Positions 36,166-48,822 of a DNA stretch of 64,000 nt are shown one piece after another. A program made the position numbers and the translations under genes. The notes under the pieces were generated by a model. That model saw only the letters and a list, made by a program, of their open reading frames with translations, did no database searches and was not told where the DNA came from. Origin of the DNA: Aralia elata (taxonomy: Eukaryota > Streptophyta > Magnoliopsida > Apiales > Araliaceae); assembly GCA_034770075.1 (NCBI GenBank), contig CM068380.1:83722112-83786111 (forward strand). The letters are read 5' to 3'. Position 1 is the stretch's first letter. Each line of letters begins with the position of its first letter.

Positions 36166-37006
36166 TAACATTCTTCCGTATATATATATTATATATATAT
36201 ATATATGTGAAATTTAAATTTGTTGAGACAGACATTTTTTTCTTTTATAAATTTATTTTTATTAAATTTTTCCCTTTTATAATTCCTCCATATTTTCTAT
36301 AAGTTCCATACGGAGCCTTACGAAAATGGAACATTTATTTTCAGCCTTATATAATTTTGTGATGGATAGATAGATGCCATAAATTGATTGTATTGTATTG
36401 ACGACCTTTGGTTTTTCCTCCATCACTACGAAAGTAGCTCATCCTTTTTTCCAGAAAGGGAATAATCTTTAATTAATATCGCTTTAACCCCTTTTCAGAA
36501 AATAAAAGAAAATGCTAGCTACCTACCTACCTACCTACCAACCTACTGCTATTGATTAATACTACTCACTAGTACTTAATTGGCCTTTCCAAATTGCTTT
36601 CAGATTGAGGGTCCGCGAGGGCACTTAAAACTTTACATCTACTACTATTTTTTGGTCATGAACGACCAGGATGAAACCAAACCAAGTACATGTCTCACAT
36701 TATCATACCACTGAAAAATAAAGATATTATTATTGTATATGGGACCTAAACTATAATTCATTAAATTAAATTAAATTAAATGATGCGTGCATTACTTAAC
36801 TTCCAAAGTCCTTGTACCTGGCTAATAGTAATTAATTAATTCAGAGCCAGCCAACGGTACGGTATACTAACCCCCATAGGCCATAGGCACAGGCCACAGA
36901 TAATTTAACAAAAGGCCACATTGACGCCATTTAATTGGCCTGCCTTCTGAAATTTTCTTTGAGGGTTTTCTGGCGACTCTTGATAGTGTAGATAGAAGCT
37001 TTAATA

Positions 37007-37009
<3 letters not shown>

Positions 37010-37047
<38 letters not shown>
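37010..37047. repeat. (TA)n microsatellite
   Basis: About 18 TA units. Confidence 0.95.
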
Positions 37048-37050
<3 letters not shown>

Positions 37051-37195
37051 TGGAATAATCACACAAAAATAATTCTCCAATTTTTGTTTGTGTACGTAAT
37101 TTGTTAGAATACACTTATCGGTTCTAAAATATTTGTTTTGGATATTGTATTGGTTTTGATTATATGAAGCCAATTTTTAAGTTTAAATTATTAAA

Positions 37196-37485
37196 TATTT
37201 CGTCCCTTAATATAAGTCGTTTTAGAAAAGTGTTTTTGTCTCTTAATACTATGTCGTTTGAGAATTTCAAGTAAGCATTAATTGTTTAGTTTTCAATATT
37301 ATCCCAAGTATTAAATGGAGTATAATTTTGGTTCTCTCACTATTTTTCACTCAATAAATAACACTCTCTTTTTCAATACAAAAACAATATATGTAATTGA
37401 TATTATATTTAATACTATACAATTATTTTTTTTTAATACTTATGCACAACTCTAAATCGATTTATATTAAGGACCGAGTGGAGTA
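37196..37485. mobile_element. Stowaway-like MITE in the CBSX upstream region
   Basis: TATTTCGTCCCTTAATATAA on the left is mirrored by TTATATTAAGGACCGAGTGG then AGTA on the right, about 290 bp apart and AT-rich inside. It sits 550 bp upstream of the CBSX start codon. Confidence 0.65.
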
Positions 37486-38035
37486 AGATATTTCGATTTT
37501 CATTGACCATGTCTTTCAATGGGATTATGTAAATCAAGTGGGTTCATGACGGAATAACAAAATAGGTTGAAACTCGAAATAACATGACGGATTGAATTAA
37601 GCTATTATACCAAATGGATTGGGTTATAGCATAAATAAATAATGGAATACATATTACGCCCAGCCCAGCCCAGCCCAGCCCGTTGCCACCCCCAACTAAA
37701 TTTCTTTTGCGCGCGAGCTCAAGATTTCCTGCTTTTAATTTAGTTACTTTTCAGTTAAAACGGTTGATATCCAAATATTTTTACCTTTCACACACTCACC
37801 GGCCAGCGCTGGTAATTGGCGGCGGTCTTTCGTATTATTTTTAAATTTCTTTTTTTTTAATATTTTTTTCCCAATATCCAGAGAGGAGTGGGGAGTGAGA
37901 AAATCCCCAAAATCGAAACCCTTGCCTCTGGAACTCCGTCGAATTCAACACCATCTCTTCCATTTTTGGTGTCAATTACGATATTTATATAACAAACACA
38001 CACACACAAAATCAAACACTACCCATAATTAACAA

Positions 38036-41000
38036 ATGGCTTTGAATCCTCCGCCAAAAACCCTATCCCTATCCCTATCTCCCAGTCGCACCACCTCCAA
38101 CGCCGCCGTCATCCACCACAACCAGCGGCTGCCTTGCCTGCTCTTTTCTCGTTCCGCCCCTACACTTTCATTTTCTTCCGCTTCTTTATCTTTCCTCCCC
38201 TACGGCAGTCGCAAATGGTCTCGGAGACCCCCGGCTGTTGCCGCCACCAGCACCTTGATGGAGAATTCCGGACCGGTTTGTCCCCGTAATTTGAATTTTA
38301 CAGTATCTGATCTATCTTCTCTTTCTCTGTGTGTTTTGTTGTCAGTGTTGTCGTAATTGCTTAACTCTGCAAAATTGCATTTGTTGCCACATATGAATTG
38401 CTTAGGATTTAGTATCTGTATTCACTATTCAGTCAAGTGTACTAATTTCTGGAGTCTTTTTGAACACTCTAAATCATAAATTATGATTTAGAGTGATGAT
38501 GATGAAATGCTCTTTCTGCAAGAATGCAAATTTTTTTTTTATCATGCCCCTCATTAATCATAGGAAAAATTGTATCTTGGACCAACTTCTGTGGCTTGAA
38601 TTGATATATCTGTTGGCTACTGGGATATTGCACATCTCTTCAATTCATGGTAAACATGTCATCTGATGGATTCTTTGTGAGCCAACATCTAAATTTTGAA
38701 GTGAAGTTTTCACAATGATTAAAATTTGTGGAATGGTCTGAAATTCGTCACCAGTCAAATTCTCAAGTTAAGCGACTGCTTACACCACACTCTTTTGTTC
38801 GCTTTTGACTGTATATCTCATGTGATAATTATTTTATACTCCGTCCGTTTCAAATTATAAGATCATTACTTACTTTTGAAAGTCAATTTGGGACATTTAC
38901 AAACTCAAAACTGATAATATTTATTACAAATTACAAAATAATTAATTTATAATTAATAGAACTTTTTACATAGTTACAATATTCATCATTGTATTAACTA
39001 AAATTAAATGAATCTATGTCAATTTTGTATTTGAAAATGTCTCAAATTGACTTTAAATCTTATATTTTGGATTGGAGGGAGTATAATCAAGATCCATATA
39101 GACAAAAATTTAATTCAACATTACTTTTTGACATATGTCAACTTTCAAAAGAATGGAAATGAGTTGGTTTCCAGTGTCTCAGTCAAGAGCCATAATTCTG
39201 TTCTTCAAGCAACAGTGTAGGTGGGGGGAGGGGGGAAGGCTAAGGCGGATTCTCAATCATCAATAATAATAATCGGTCACCTACAAAGGGGTATAATTAG
39301 CAAAAGCGAACATCATTGTGACAATTTTTTTTACATGTCGATGGGGTTGAACTTGTTAGTTTTATTCTTCCTATCTTTTCATATTTTTTCTCATATAATT
39401 GTTTCCATGCCTGCTCATATACAGCCAAGAAATGGAGTATATATTGTGGGTGATTTTATGACTAAAAAAGAGGAATTACATGTTGTAAAACCCACAACAA
39501 CTGTAGATGAAGGTATTTCTGGTGCTAGTTCTCTGTTTCCATTCTAAATCTGTCTGTTGTCTAATGAGTCATTCTTTGTGCAGCATTGGATGCTCTTGTA
39601 GAGAACAGAATAACTGGTTTTCCTGTGATTGATGATGAGTGGAAATTGGTAAGTATCTCTTAATTTTTTAAGTATGATGCTAGACCAATTCAATTATATT
39701 ATCTTTAGCAGGATAACACTTTTGATGGTAGGATTTTGTGAAAGCATGCTTTTCATCTCTTTAGTTGCTGTTATTGAAAGGAGTATTTGGTATTAGTTAT
39801 TACTTGAGAGTTTAGATGAATGCCTTGGTTAATCTGAGAAATGCTCCCTTGGTTGGATTGTTAGAGCATGCAAATGTTTTATACCATCTCATGTGCTTGT
39901 TATTTTCTAGAGACAAGGTTTAACCCGATATATGCTGAGATTTGATATCGGGTTTAAATCTCTGAGCATAAATCGAGTTTTGCTCACTCAATATGAAGAA
40001 ATCCATAGATATACGAAGGATCTATTTATGTTTACAACATAAAAGATTTAGAGATAGTCACATGCATGGAATTATATATTAATTGATTATATGTGTGCAA
40101 TTGAATTTCGCCTTTATGCTATATGATTTTTCAATTTTCAAACTGAGTGCAAGTTCCTGTATAATTTTATGTTTTCAAGTCAAGTGGCAAGTGGAAAATC
40201 TATAGAATGTAAGATGTGAATGGATATGAGTGAGCACTAAAGAGTGACTTCAGCTTGATTTTAAAGTACTCTTGATTTGTAAAGTTTGGGACCTTTGAAG
40301 CCAAATTTGGTTGTTGATTAAGCCTCTGCTGAGAGGGAAGAATGTAATTTATTAGCAAATTTGGGAAGAATGGCAGTCTGCCGAAGGAAGGACATAGGAA
40401 TATATAGACTCCAGGTACAAGTCCCTCAGCCAAAAAGAAATTTAAGTTCTCGACACCATGATCATCCACTTTTGGAAATTTTGTTAAAAGCAGCTTACAC
40501 CATAAACAAAGTATTCTTTGCCTAGAGCTTTGTATTATCACTGCAATTTGTTAGGTTTCAAAAGCATTTTCACAAGGGACCTGCTTCTTTTGAAGAGATT
40601 TAACTAGTTCTTCTGTTCTCATATGATTATATGCTGCATTTCTGATTCACGTGAGTTCATTCGTAACTGGTTGTATTTATAGCTATTTGATGTTAATATT
40701 ATGAACATAATCATAAAAGGAAAATTGTTGTACTCCTATACAGAACTCAGGGTTCTTTGTTGCTGCAGGTTGGTCTTGTTTCAGATTATGATCTACTAGC
40801 ACTGGATTCTATATCAGGTAAATCACTTTAACAAATAATATAAATTTGATCTCATTCATCATTGTCTTTAACGAAAAAACAAAAAGAAAAAGCAGTGTTC
40901 TAAAAATGCCCGCCTAGGCGCTAGGCGATCCTCTACCGCCTTGATTTGGCTAGGTGCCAAGGCCCCCGCCTAGCAAGAATCTGACCTTACTTTGAATCTC

Positions 41001-44000
41001 TACAATACTTAAAAGAATATGTTAAGCCTTAAAAGATAGTTTTTTAGTATTGTTTCGTGTAAAATTTTAAAAAATTACATATACTATATGTTTTGTATAG
41101 TATAACAATTACATACAATAGAAAAATAAATAAATGAGATCGCCTGAGAAAACGCCTAGTCCGTCTAGGAAAACACCTAGGCACCGCTTAGGCGCTCCCT
41201 CCGCCGCCTAGGTCCGTCTAACAATTTTTATTACACTGAAAAAAGAATTGTATATATATATATATATTTATACTTATTAGCTTTAGAATGTGTAACTACC
41301 TTACATAATTATGTTTTGTTCCCTTTCACATTCTCCTACACCTGTCTTCTGTAAATTATTATTCTTTCAGCAATATCTTGATTTATTAGCATCTCTTTTC
41401 CCTGTTATGCACACAATATGTTAGACAAGCTGTTAAGGCATTCACCACAGATTTTCACCTATCCAATATAACTTTGTCCTCAGGTGCACATGGTACATTT
41501 ATGTAAAAAGGGCTTCATGAAAAGCTCTCTGAATCCATCTGAACATTTCCTGTTTCCCACATAAAATAGGTGGTTGAAATATATACCAATGATTTTCCAC
41601 TCGTATTAGGTAGCAATGAACCCATTATTATTGGACATATTTATGTCCTTGACACCACATTAAGTGAGAGTGTTGCGGTACTTTGAGAGAATTGAATATT
41701 CAAAAATAAATCAAAAGGGGATAAAATTTTACGACACTTTATTCAGGGCTTTTGAGGTCTAAATGGTGCTGCCACCACACAGACTACATTAGCTATTAAT
41801 TGAGGTAATGTAGACTCCAAGCCTCTAAAGTAGCATCAAAGTTGCATTAGCCACTAACATAGTTGTTAAAAGCACGCCTTAGGCGCAGGAGGCGCAACTA
41901 GGCGAGGCGCACTTTTGGGCCTTGCTTTGCCTGAGGCAAGGTGCCTTCAATGAGGTGCAGCCGAGGCGCGCTGAGGTGCAAAGTGCTCGCTTATTTGAAA
42001 ATTCACCAAAATTAATCTCAATTGTCCATTTTTTGTAACCTACTATGATCTAAGACGTTCTTACCCACTTTGAACTTAACAAAAAAAATGAAAAGACAAA
42101 AATTTCCTTGATAGGTTGATTATTAGGAAGAGTTATCTTGAACTACTAATGTATCCATGATGTATGACAACTTTTTCAATTATTTTATTTTTTGTTTGTT
42201 GGGCAGTGTCTAGATGGCTTCCATTTAGTCCAAAATCCAAACAACACATGAACCATAGTCTGAAATTTAATAAAATATGTAGTTAATAACTATTATTCGG
42301 AATTATTTTCTTTAAATTATGATTTCATAATATAAATTATACTTTTATTCAGGTTTTGATAAGATTATTATTAGTTATGTTTGGTCATATATATATATAT
42401 ATATAATTGATTATATTGTTCAGGTAATAAGATTATTATTAGGGGAGCACTATTTCCACACGTGTTTTTGATATTTCCACGTGATTCCCTCTCACATGAA
42501 GGTGAGACTCACTTTATGTTCATCTGAGAGAGAACCATGTGGAAATATCAAAAAAATATCAATACCCTATTATTAACTGAATTATTTTTGTTGAATTATC
42601 TACTTGATGAAGTAAGTGACAACATACTTGATACTTTTTAGTTCAAGAATACTTTTTTTTATAAGTTGTTATTGTTTAGGAGCTTATATAATAAATTTAG
42701 ATGTGATTATACATATTTTTTGTATTTTTTGAGTGTGTGTGCCTCACTTCGATAAGGCACACGCCTCGAGCCTAGTTTGCGCCTCATGCCTTTAATAACA
42801 CTGGCTATTAATTGACGATCATTGCGGCTCACGTAGGTCCCCATGGGTTTGACCATTATGGACACCCTTAAGTTACACCGAACAACAGTTATTCCATCAT
42901 CTAAGGTTGTTGTAGCACTAAGACTTTTGATTGAGCCATTGCTCATTTGCTTCAACTCAAGACGTACATTAGCAGTCATCTTTGTTTACAGTTCCCTGAA
43001 ATTTCGGAAAATAGTAGAAGAAGAGAGTTGGTTTTTGATGGGTGTGAGATCTCAATCCCCAATTAAAGGTGTGGGAGCATTCTGAGTCCCTTGCACGATC
43101 TAGCAAATGACTACGAAGTAACTTCCTATCATTATTTGAGGGCAATGTGGCAACCCAATTGGCTACTTGGGTCATTCACTTTCCTGAGCTTGTGCATGAC
43201 AAATGGTTTCCAGAAACCCAATATTATGTACTATTCTACTCACTGTTGATCACTAGGGGGCACGTGATGGAAAATTTTGAGATTTTACTAGTCTCTTCTT
43301 AACTTTATACAAATCTGACACATACATAGCTTGTTAAAAGAAGTAAGAATTTTATCTTCTCAATTTATTCTCTTTACTTGTTTGTAGTTTGACTGATATG
43401 GTCTGGTCATAATTGCAAATGCATGTACTTGGTTTCTTTCTTTTTTCTGTCCATCCAAAGTTTATAAGGAATTAACCAGGTGTTTTTTTTTTCCTGAATT
43501 GATGTTAAATGTTCTGATAGGTACTGGACGATCCGATACAAACATGTTTCCTGAAGTTGACAGCACCTGGAAAGTATGTGATAACCATTTTGTTTAAAAA
43601 AAAATTCATGGTTTTGAATGTTATTGCACATAGAACCCATCCAGTTTTTTTATTTGACTTCATTCTAAAAAAAATTTTGGTTCCTTTTTCTTTTTCTTTT
43701 CTGTTTTCCGGCTAAATGATCGTATCCATTATGATTTTGTTAACCATTTATTTTAACCATAAACTCTTCATATCATAGCAAAATCAGGAATTTTGCATTG
43801 GTTAAGAAAAATAGCCAATCGCTTCAATTGTAGAGTTTTCTTGCACTATTGCTAATTGACTGAGAGTGGATCCATAAATTCCTTACAAAGTTGTGATATT
43901 TGGTTGCAGACATTCAACGAGGTACAGAAGTTGCTTAGTAAAACTAACGGGAAATTGGTTGGGGACTTGATGACGCCAGCCCCTGTGGTTGTCCGTGAAT

Positions 44001-44370
44001 CTACAAACCTTGAGGATGCTGCTAGGTATGATCAACCACTACCTAATAGTTTTGGTTTAACTATTCATCTTGTGCTGCTGTATCTTTAGATGCTGCCATT
44101 TAGTTTAGCATTGTGGTAGCTGGAAGATTAAACTATTGAATTGGTTTTATTAATTTCAGATTGTTACTCGAAACAAAATATCGCCGACTCCCAGTTGTAG
44201 ATGGTATGGGAAGGCTGGTAAGAGCTTTCCTGCTTTCCTTTCATGTGTTTTTATTTTCATCCATTGTTTCCTCACGGCCATTTTCCACTTTGAAGGTTGG
44301 CATCATAACGAGAGGAAATGTTGTAAGAGCTGCCCTTCAAATAAAACGTGCTAGCAAAATGACAGCATAA
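38036..44370 (+). CDS. CBSX1: Chloroplast CBS domain-pair protein (CBSX1/CBSX2 type), complete
   Basis: Eight exons join into 248 codons (247 residues): 38036-38275, 39425-39512, 39584-39648, 40769-40817, 43521-43573, 43910-44025, 44160-44217, 44296-44370, all with GT-AG introns. The first about 70 residues are rich in Ser, Pro and Arg with few acidic residues (MALNPPPKTLSLSLSPSRTT), as in a chloroplast transit peptide. CBS motif 1 spans about 86-148 (VGDFMTKKEELHVVKPTTTV, GFPVIDDEWKLVGLVSDYDL) and CBS motif 2 about 182-240 (LVGDLMTPAPVVV, KYRRLPVVDGMGRLVGIITR). In Arabidopsis, CBSX1/2 sense adenosine nucleotides in the stroma and stimulate thioredoxins, tuning redox and H2O2 levels. Start: first ATG, after a leader with CACACACA just upstream. 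Introns 1 and 4 are large and carry MITEs. Whether this is CBSX1 or CBSX2 cannot be told; synteny with AP2 favours CBSX1. Confidence 0.93.
38837..39083. mobile_element. Stowaway MITE in CBSX intron 1
   Basis: TACTCCGTCCGTTTCAAATT at the left and GGATTGGAGGGAGTA at the right are inverted Stowaway ends. Inner arms AAAGTCAATTTGGGAC and TCTCAAATTGACTTTAAAT also pair. It is 247 bp and non-coding. Confidence 0.75.
40893..41238. mobile_element. hAT-type MITE in CBSX intron 4 (CGCCTAGGCG family)
   Basis: Left end CAGTGTTCTAAAAATGCCCG then CCTAGGCGCTAGGCG; right end CCGCCTAGGTCCGTCTAACA then ATTTTTATTACACTG. The CAGTG terminus and subterminal CGCCTAGGCG clusters are typical of plant hAT MITEs. The flanks GAAAAAG and AAAAAAG could be a decayed 8-bp target duplication. 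It is 346 bp and non-coding. Confidence 0.75.
41858..42803. mobile_element. 0.95-kb non-autonomous hAT-type element in CBSX intron 4
   Basis: The left end CATAGTTGTTAAAAGCACGC then CTTAGGCGCAGGAGGCGCAA is inverted at the right end (GCCTAGTTTGCGCCTCATGC then CTTTAATAACACTG). The subterminal regions are packed with GAGGCGCA words. The flanks GCCACTAA (41850-41857) and GCTATTAA (42804-42811) resemble an 8-bp target-site duplication with two changes, which fits hAT. It contains a nested MITE (42434-42573). No transposase is encoded. Confidence 0.75.
42434..42573. mobile_element. MITE nested in the hAT-type element (copy 2 of the 14.6-kb family)
   Basis: The left arm AGCACTATTTCCACACGTGT then GATATTTCCACGTGATTCCC pairs with AACCATGTGGAAATATCAAA on the right. 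It shares its centre (CTCACATGAAGGTGA) and termini with 14583-14706. Nesting shows it moved after the hAT-type insertion. Confidence 0.65.
42840..43200 (-). pseudogene. Coding-like antisense fragment in CBSX intron 4
   Basis: Two minus-strand frames of mixed composition sit in this AT-rich intron: 42979 leftward (MTANVRLELKQMSNGS, VKPMGTYVSRNDRQLIA) and 43175 leftward (MTQVANWVATLPSNNDRKLL). The first runs straight into the hAT-type element at 42803. I do not recognise the protein. It is most likely a captured or retrotransposed gene fragment, or simply part of an older element. Confidence 0.25.
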
Positions 44371-47300
44371 CATGCAGATTGCAGAATGTGTTGACCGCTA
44401 ATTTTGAAGGAGTTCGGGGCTTGGTAAGACATGAATCACGCTTGTTCTTGTTTCATCATTACATTGTGAGAACCACCTTGGCATCCATTCTTGAAAACTG
44501 CAGGCTATTCAAAGTATATCAATGGAGACATTAAGGTTCTCTATCACGTTATATGTAAAAATTTTGTATGCATAAACCACTGAAGAATATGTCCTCAGAT
44601 AACTTTAGTTGAGGGTCGTGAGGACTACGTATTCTTCTTAAGGTGTATGGATAGGACAAGTAGTGGGAATAAAAGCACGAGCACAATATAGTTCAACGGC
44701 CGTGTTGCACTTTTAAAATATTGAGCTCTCAATGTTGAACTATGCCTCTAGCCTGTGATTTCTTTTACCATAGTATGGCTGGTTTTTAACTTACTAAGTT
44801 GGTATTAATATGGTCCCTTCCGGTAGTGATTGGTAAACCAATTAATTAGTAGTTCAACAAGGCAAGGTAATTGTGATTTACGCCCTTTTTTCCGCGTCAC
44901 ATATGGTCAAGTCAAATAGCGTATGTCCAAAAAGAGTGCAAAAAGTCAAATAGTGTAAAATTTTTGGGCATAATGTATAATATCTCAATGTACTGACGAA
45001 AGAACAAAATCTTTAGGAATAATGTTCTTACCAATCAGCTCAGGTATCACATGCATGAACCGTTCACAAACATTGAAATGTAAGAAAATTGTATTTGTAC
45101 ATGGAGATAGTGGCATGCCTTGTTTAAAATGAATGTATTCAAGAGGATATTCTTTTGAACTGTGTGTATATTTTATTAATTTTTGAATTTGTACTAAGCT
45201 CAAAGGAATATATACATAGTTTAAGAAAATATTCTCTTGAATCATGTGCTTAACATGTGCCTTCACCTCTCATCCAATTATTTTAGATATTATCTACTTT
45301 TCAGTGTGTTGTTTGTTGTCCACTAGACGCTTTTATTGACAAATTTTTGGTTCCCGCACCAGATCCCATTCGTCCCAACTCCCAAAGTGGTTATCCAATG
45401 TGCCTTCGACTAAATAGTACTCCTAAATACTAACATAGATTTCGCGCCAAATGATCCTATGTTTTAGAAAAGATAAAATATACTTCTGTTCCTAAAAGAT
45501 TGTCGCTTTAGAAGTAATTTTTGTTCCAAAAAGATTGACGTTTTGAGTTTATCAATGCAAATGGAGTAATTTTTTTCAACTTTACCCTTATTTAAAGTTC
45601 TCCTACTTAATGATTTTTCTCAAAAAAATACAAAACCCTTCTTGGTTGTTGAAATGTCTTTACAAATCTCTTCCCTTCCCAATACTTCTTCTTCATAATC
45701 TCATGGTTGGTAGTATATTCCTTTTTGGAATCTACAAAGTTAACAATTAGTTGAGATAATTAAAACAAGGGTAATATAGTATTTTTCATAAGGAATAATT
45801 GCATTCCTTAATCTACGTGAATTAACCTTAAACGACAATCTTTTAAACACTCTACAACCCTAGACACGAACTGCTCAAAAAAATGAATCGGGTAGCGCAC
45901 ATGTGCTTGAACGAATAATGGTAAAGAGAATTAATACTTGCTGTTCAGAGCCACCACCCGTACAATAATTAGGAGGGGAGGGGAGGGGGGGCGGGGCGGG
46001 GGATTGTTTATGGCTACATGATTGGTTACTCATAATTTCATAACACCCTATTCGAAAAAAATTCAATCAAAATAATTAATATTTCAGACTCATCTAAATA
46101 TAGTTAGTTTAATTTTAGATAGAACAGTAATTTTTTTTTGTTTAAATACGTTATATGAAATTCTTAATTTGCATAGAATAACAGAAAGAAAAAATGAAAA
46201 CGTAAGTCGAACTGTTGCTTTCATTGTGGGACGGGAAAAAGTATTTTATATGCGATTTTTTTGTACATCATTATACTTTAATTGGCAACCAACCATAGTC
46301 AAGTTAGAAAAGAGTCGAACTAATTTGAACCAAACGTTAACTGTTAGTCCTAAAACCTTTTTGCTTATCCTTTAAAAACCTCAACTAATTTGAACATAAA
46401 TGGATGCGTAGATAATCAATCACACATGAATGGATGTGTAGAGAGTTGTAGAGCACTTGGTTTCCAATGTAGTAAAATAATTGAAAAAGTACTATGAAAA
46501 TTAACAGAAAATTAAGAAGATATCACATAAATGAATTGAGGCGTGCGTAATGGTCTTTAAAGATAATTTCTGCCTCTCCAGTATTATATATCACCAGTGC
46601 AAAAAGTCACAGTGGATACCCTTCAAGATTCAATAATTCTGTCTTTTCTAATGTGCATTCAAATAGAGAAAGTGACATGAACAACTCATTATTTTTTCTT
46701 GAGTTTTAGAACAAATAGTTGAAGAAAAGTATCGTAGTGCTATATATATAATTTTTTTATTATTATATGAAGTAAAAGACATACATGCTGATATATCTCT
46801 TTTTATAAGAGTAGAAGTTTATCTATATATTATATTATGCACGACTGAGTATTAGCTATTTATCAAAAAAGTTTTGCAACAGTAGAAACTTAAATGTTTT
46901 GCAACGATTTAAAGCTAGGAAATCAATTACTCAATTAATAAAAATCAATCTCATTAATTTTGTAATAAAAGAAAATCAATTTTATAGCTCAAATAATATG
47001 AAATGTAATTTAACAATTAATAAAACACACTAATTAACTTGACTTTGAAATTCGTTTCAAATTTTATAAAAAATCTAACATCCAACAATTGACAGGCGTT
47101 TAAATTTTAAATACTATACTAGTAGAAAAAGAATAGTGAAAGATATATAAGTATTATAATGCAGTCGACTCAATCTTGATGAATAGCCGACCATCAAAAT
47201 AAGGAATAAAATACTCCAAATACATATGTAGCTCGGCGGGCACTGACGACAAAAAAAAACATGGTCTAGAGACCGAGAATGTTATGTTCCTACTAACCAA

Positions 47301-48822
47301 GTACTTCACGTTAGTATTCATAGTCAAAATTGTAGTTAATTTTTATCGTACATAATTCACCAAAATTACATTCATTTTTTCTTCTTTTTAAACTAGTGAA
47401 ATTCTTGTCTAAATTTCTTTTTATAGGGTTATAATTAATTTTTATATCGATATCAAATGGGAAATAATGTTTTAATTATAAGGCAATGTCCTTAATTAGG
47501 TTTAGTGATAACTATCTTTTACAAAAGTACACATTAATGGAGAACTACTACATGCATACGGGAAGAGAAAGAGGAGTGTCACGTTTGGCGCAGAAAAAGG
47601 GGATTTCTATGAGAACGGGATTCTTATTTTGTTTTAATATTTTATTTTTTTATTTATTTAAATTTATTTTTTTACATTTTAATACTATTTTTGATCTTAT
47701 TTTTTTAATAATATACTCATTTAACTTTGTAAAAAAATTTATTAAAAATTATATAATATACATTGAAAAGAGCAGTACTGATAACTTTGACATTAGAAAC
47801 ACACAATCATACTATTTTTTTTCATCTCTATCTCCTTTCTATTTTATTATTGCTAAAAAGAGTTAGGAGATTAATTAAAAAAAGAAGATGATAATAATAT
47901 AGTTGTTAAAATGCGTAATTTAGATTTTTTTTTTTTTTTGAACGAGTAGACGAAAGGAATAGAGACCGGCAAGACTTGGGTAGCACAAACCTAACATTTG
48001 TGTAATGGGCGTGAAAGCAATTATATATATATTGCTTGCAAATGCAGTAATCCCTGCACGCACGCACGTACACGCACGTACGTATGTACGTACATGCACT
48101 CTTGACATCAATCAAGTCGGTGTTTAAGGGCCTCTAATTAAGTCGAGCAGTCGTTGTTGAAATTAATCTTGAGTAGATCAGTTAGATGCATGCATGTCAT
48201 ATTGTGTGGAGTTGAAGATCGATGAAGGAGATGATTTATAAACCCATCAAAATTAAGCAAATTAATATTTGGTGACTCACTTCACTCGCTGACGGAAGGG
48301 CTGCTGCGTCTTCGACTCTTTCATCCCTCAACAACCATGACCATGGAGTTTAGTCAAAACGGGCTCTCACAAATTTAAGATTAAATATAACAATTAAAAA
48401 ACAGAAAAGAAATTAAATACAATACTCTGTGCCTAGCTATCCTTCATCCGTGCTAAATATCAATTCAACTCTTATTATTATTATTACTACTACTACATCA
48501 CACATGTTATATATTGCAATACGTTCGTTCAAATCTATTCTGCTATCACAAATTATTATTACACCACAAATGTTAACGTTGGATCGACAGCCTTGAAAGA
48601 CTGCAAATTAAAGACGTCCTCCCTTGATAAGTAGGGACCTACCCTTATAGGGTTTTTCGTTTAGGTTTAACAAATTAAACATCAAAATATATTTAAAAAT
48701 TTTATTCATCTTATCATGCGTCAATTTAATCCACCATAATATAATTTAAACAACTCACAAATATGACAAATATGACGCTAGAGACTCAAATTTACTGTAC
48801 ATTTATATATACATTAACGCTT
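44371..48822. other. Intergenic region between CBSX and the gag-only LTR element
   Basis: The CBSX 3' UTR probably extends a few hundred bases from 44371. The rest is AT-rich, with the second copy of a 385-bp MITE (45481-45856), a G-rich tract near 45974-46001 and a short (ACGC/ACGT)-type repeat near 48057-48095. No gene is supported. Confidence 0.5.
45481..45856. mobile_element. 385-bp MITE, copy 2
   Basis: Collinear with 24174-24558 (about 85-90% identical by eye), including AAAGATTGNCGTTTTGAGTT, TCTTGGTTGTTGAAA and AAGGGTAATATAGTATTTTT. The Stowaway-like ends are partly eroded (TACTTCTGTTCCTAAAAGAT). Confidence 0.7.

Larger units (their letters stand above)
31101..38035. other. AT-rich intergenic region with microsatellites and minisatellites
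   Basis: No protein-coding gene was recognised. It includes TA tracts (32157-32198, 32769-32800, 33119-33158, 37010-37047), tandem repeats at 32991-33070 and 33440-33521, an inverted repeat at 36045-36165, a Stowaway-like MITE at 37196-37485, and the CBSX promoter near 37700-38035. Confidence 0.5.

Noticed and set aside
42843..43085. Plus-strand 80-codon frame in CBSX intron 4
   Set aside because: It lies between confirmed CBSX exons on the same strand, and in-frame joining to exon 5 is not supported by splice sites.
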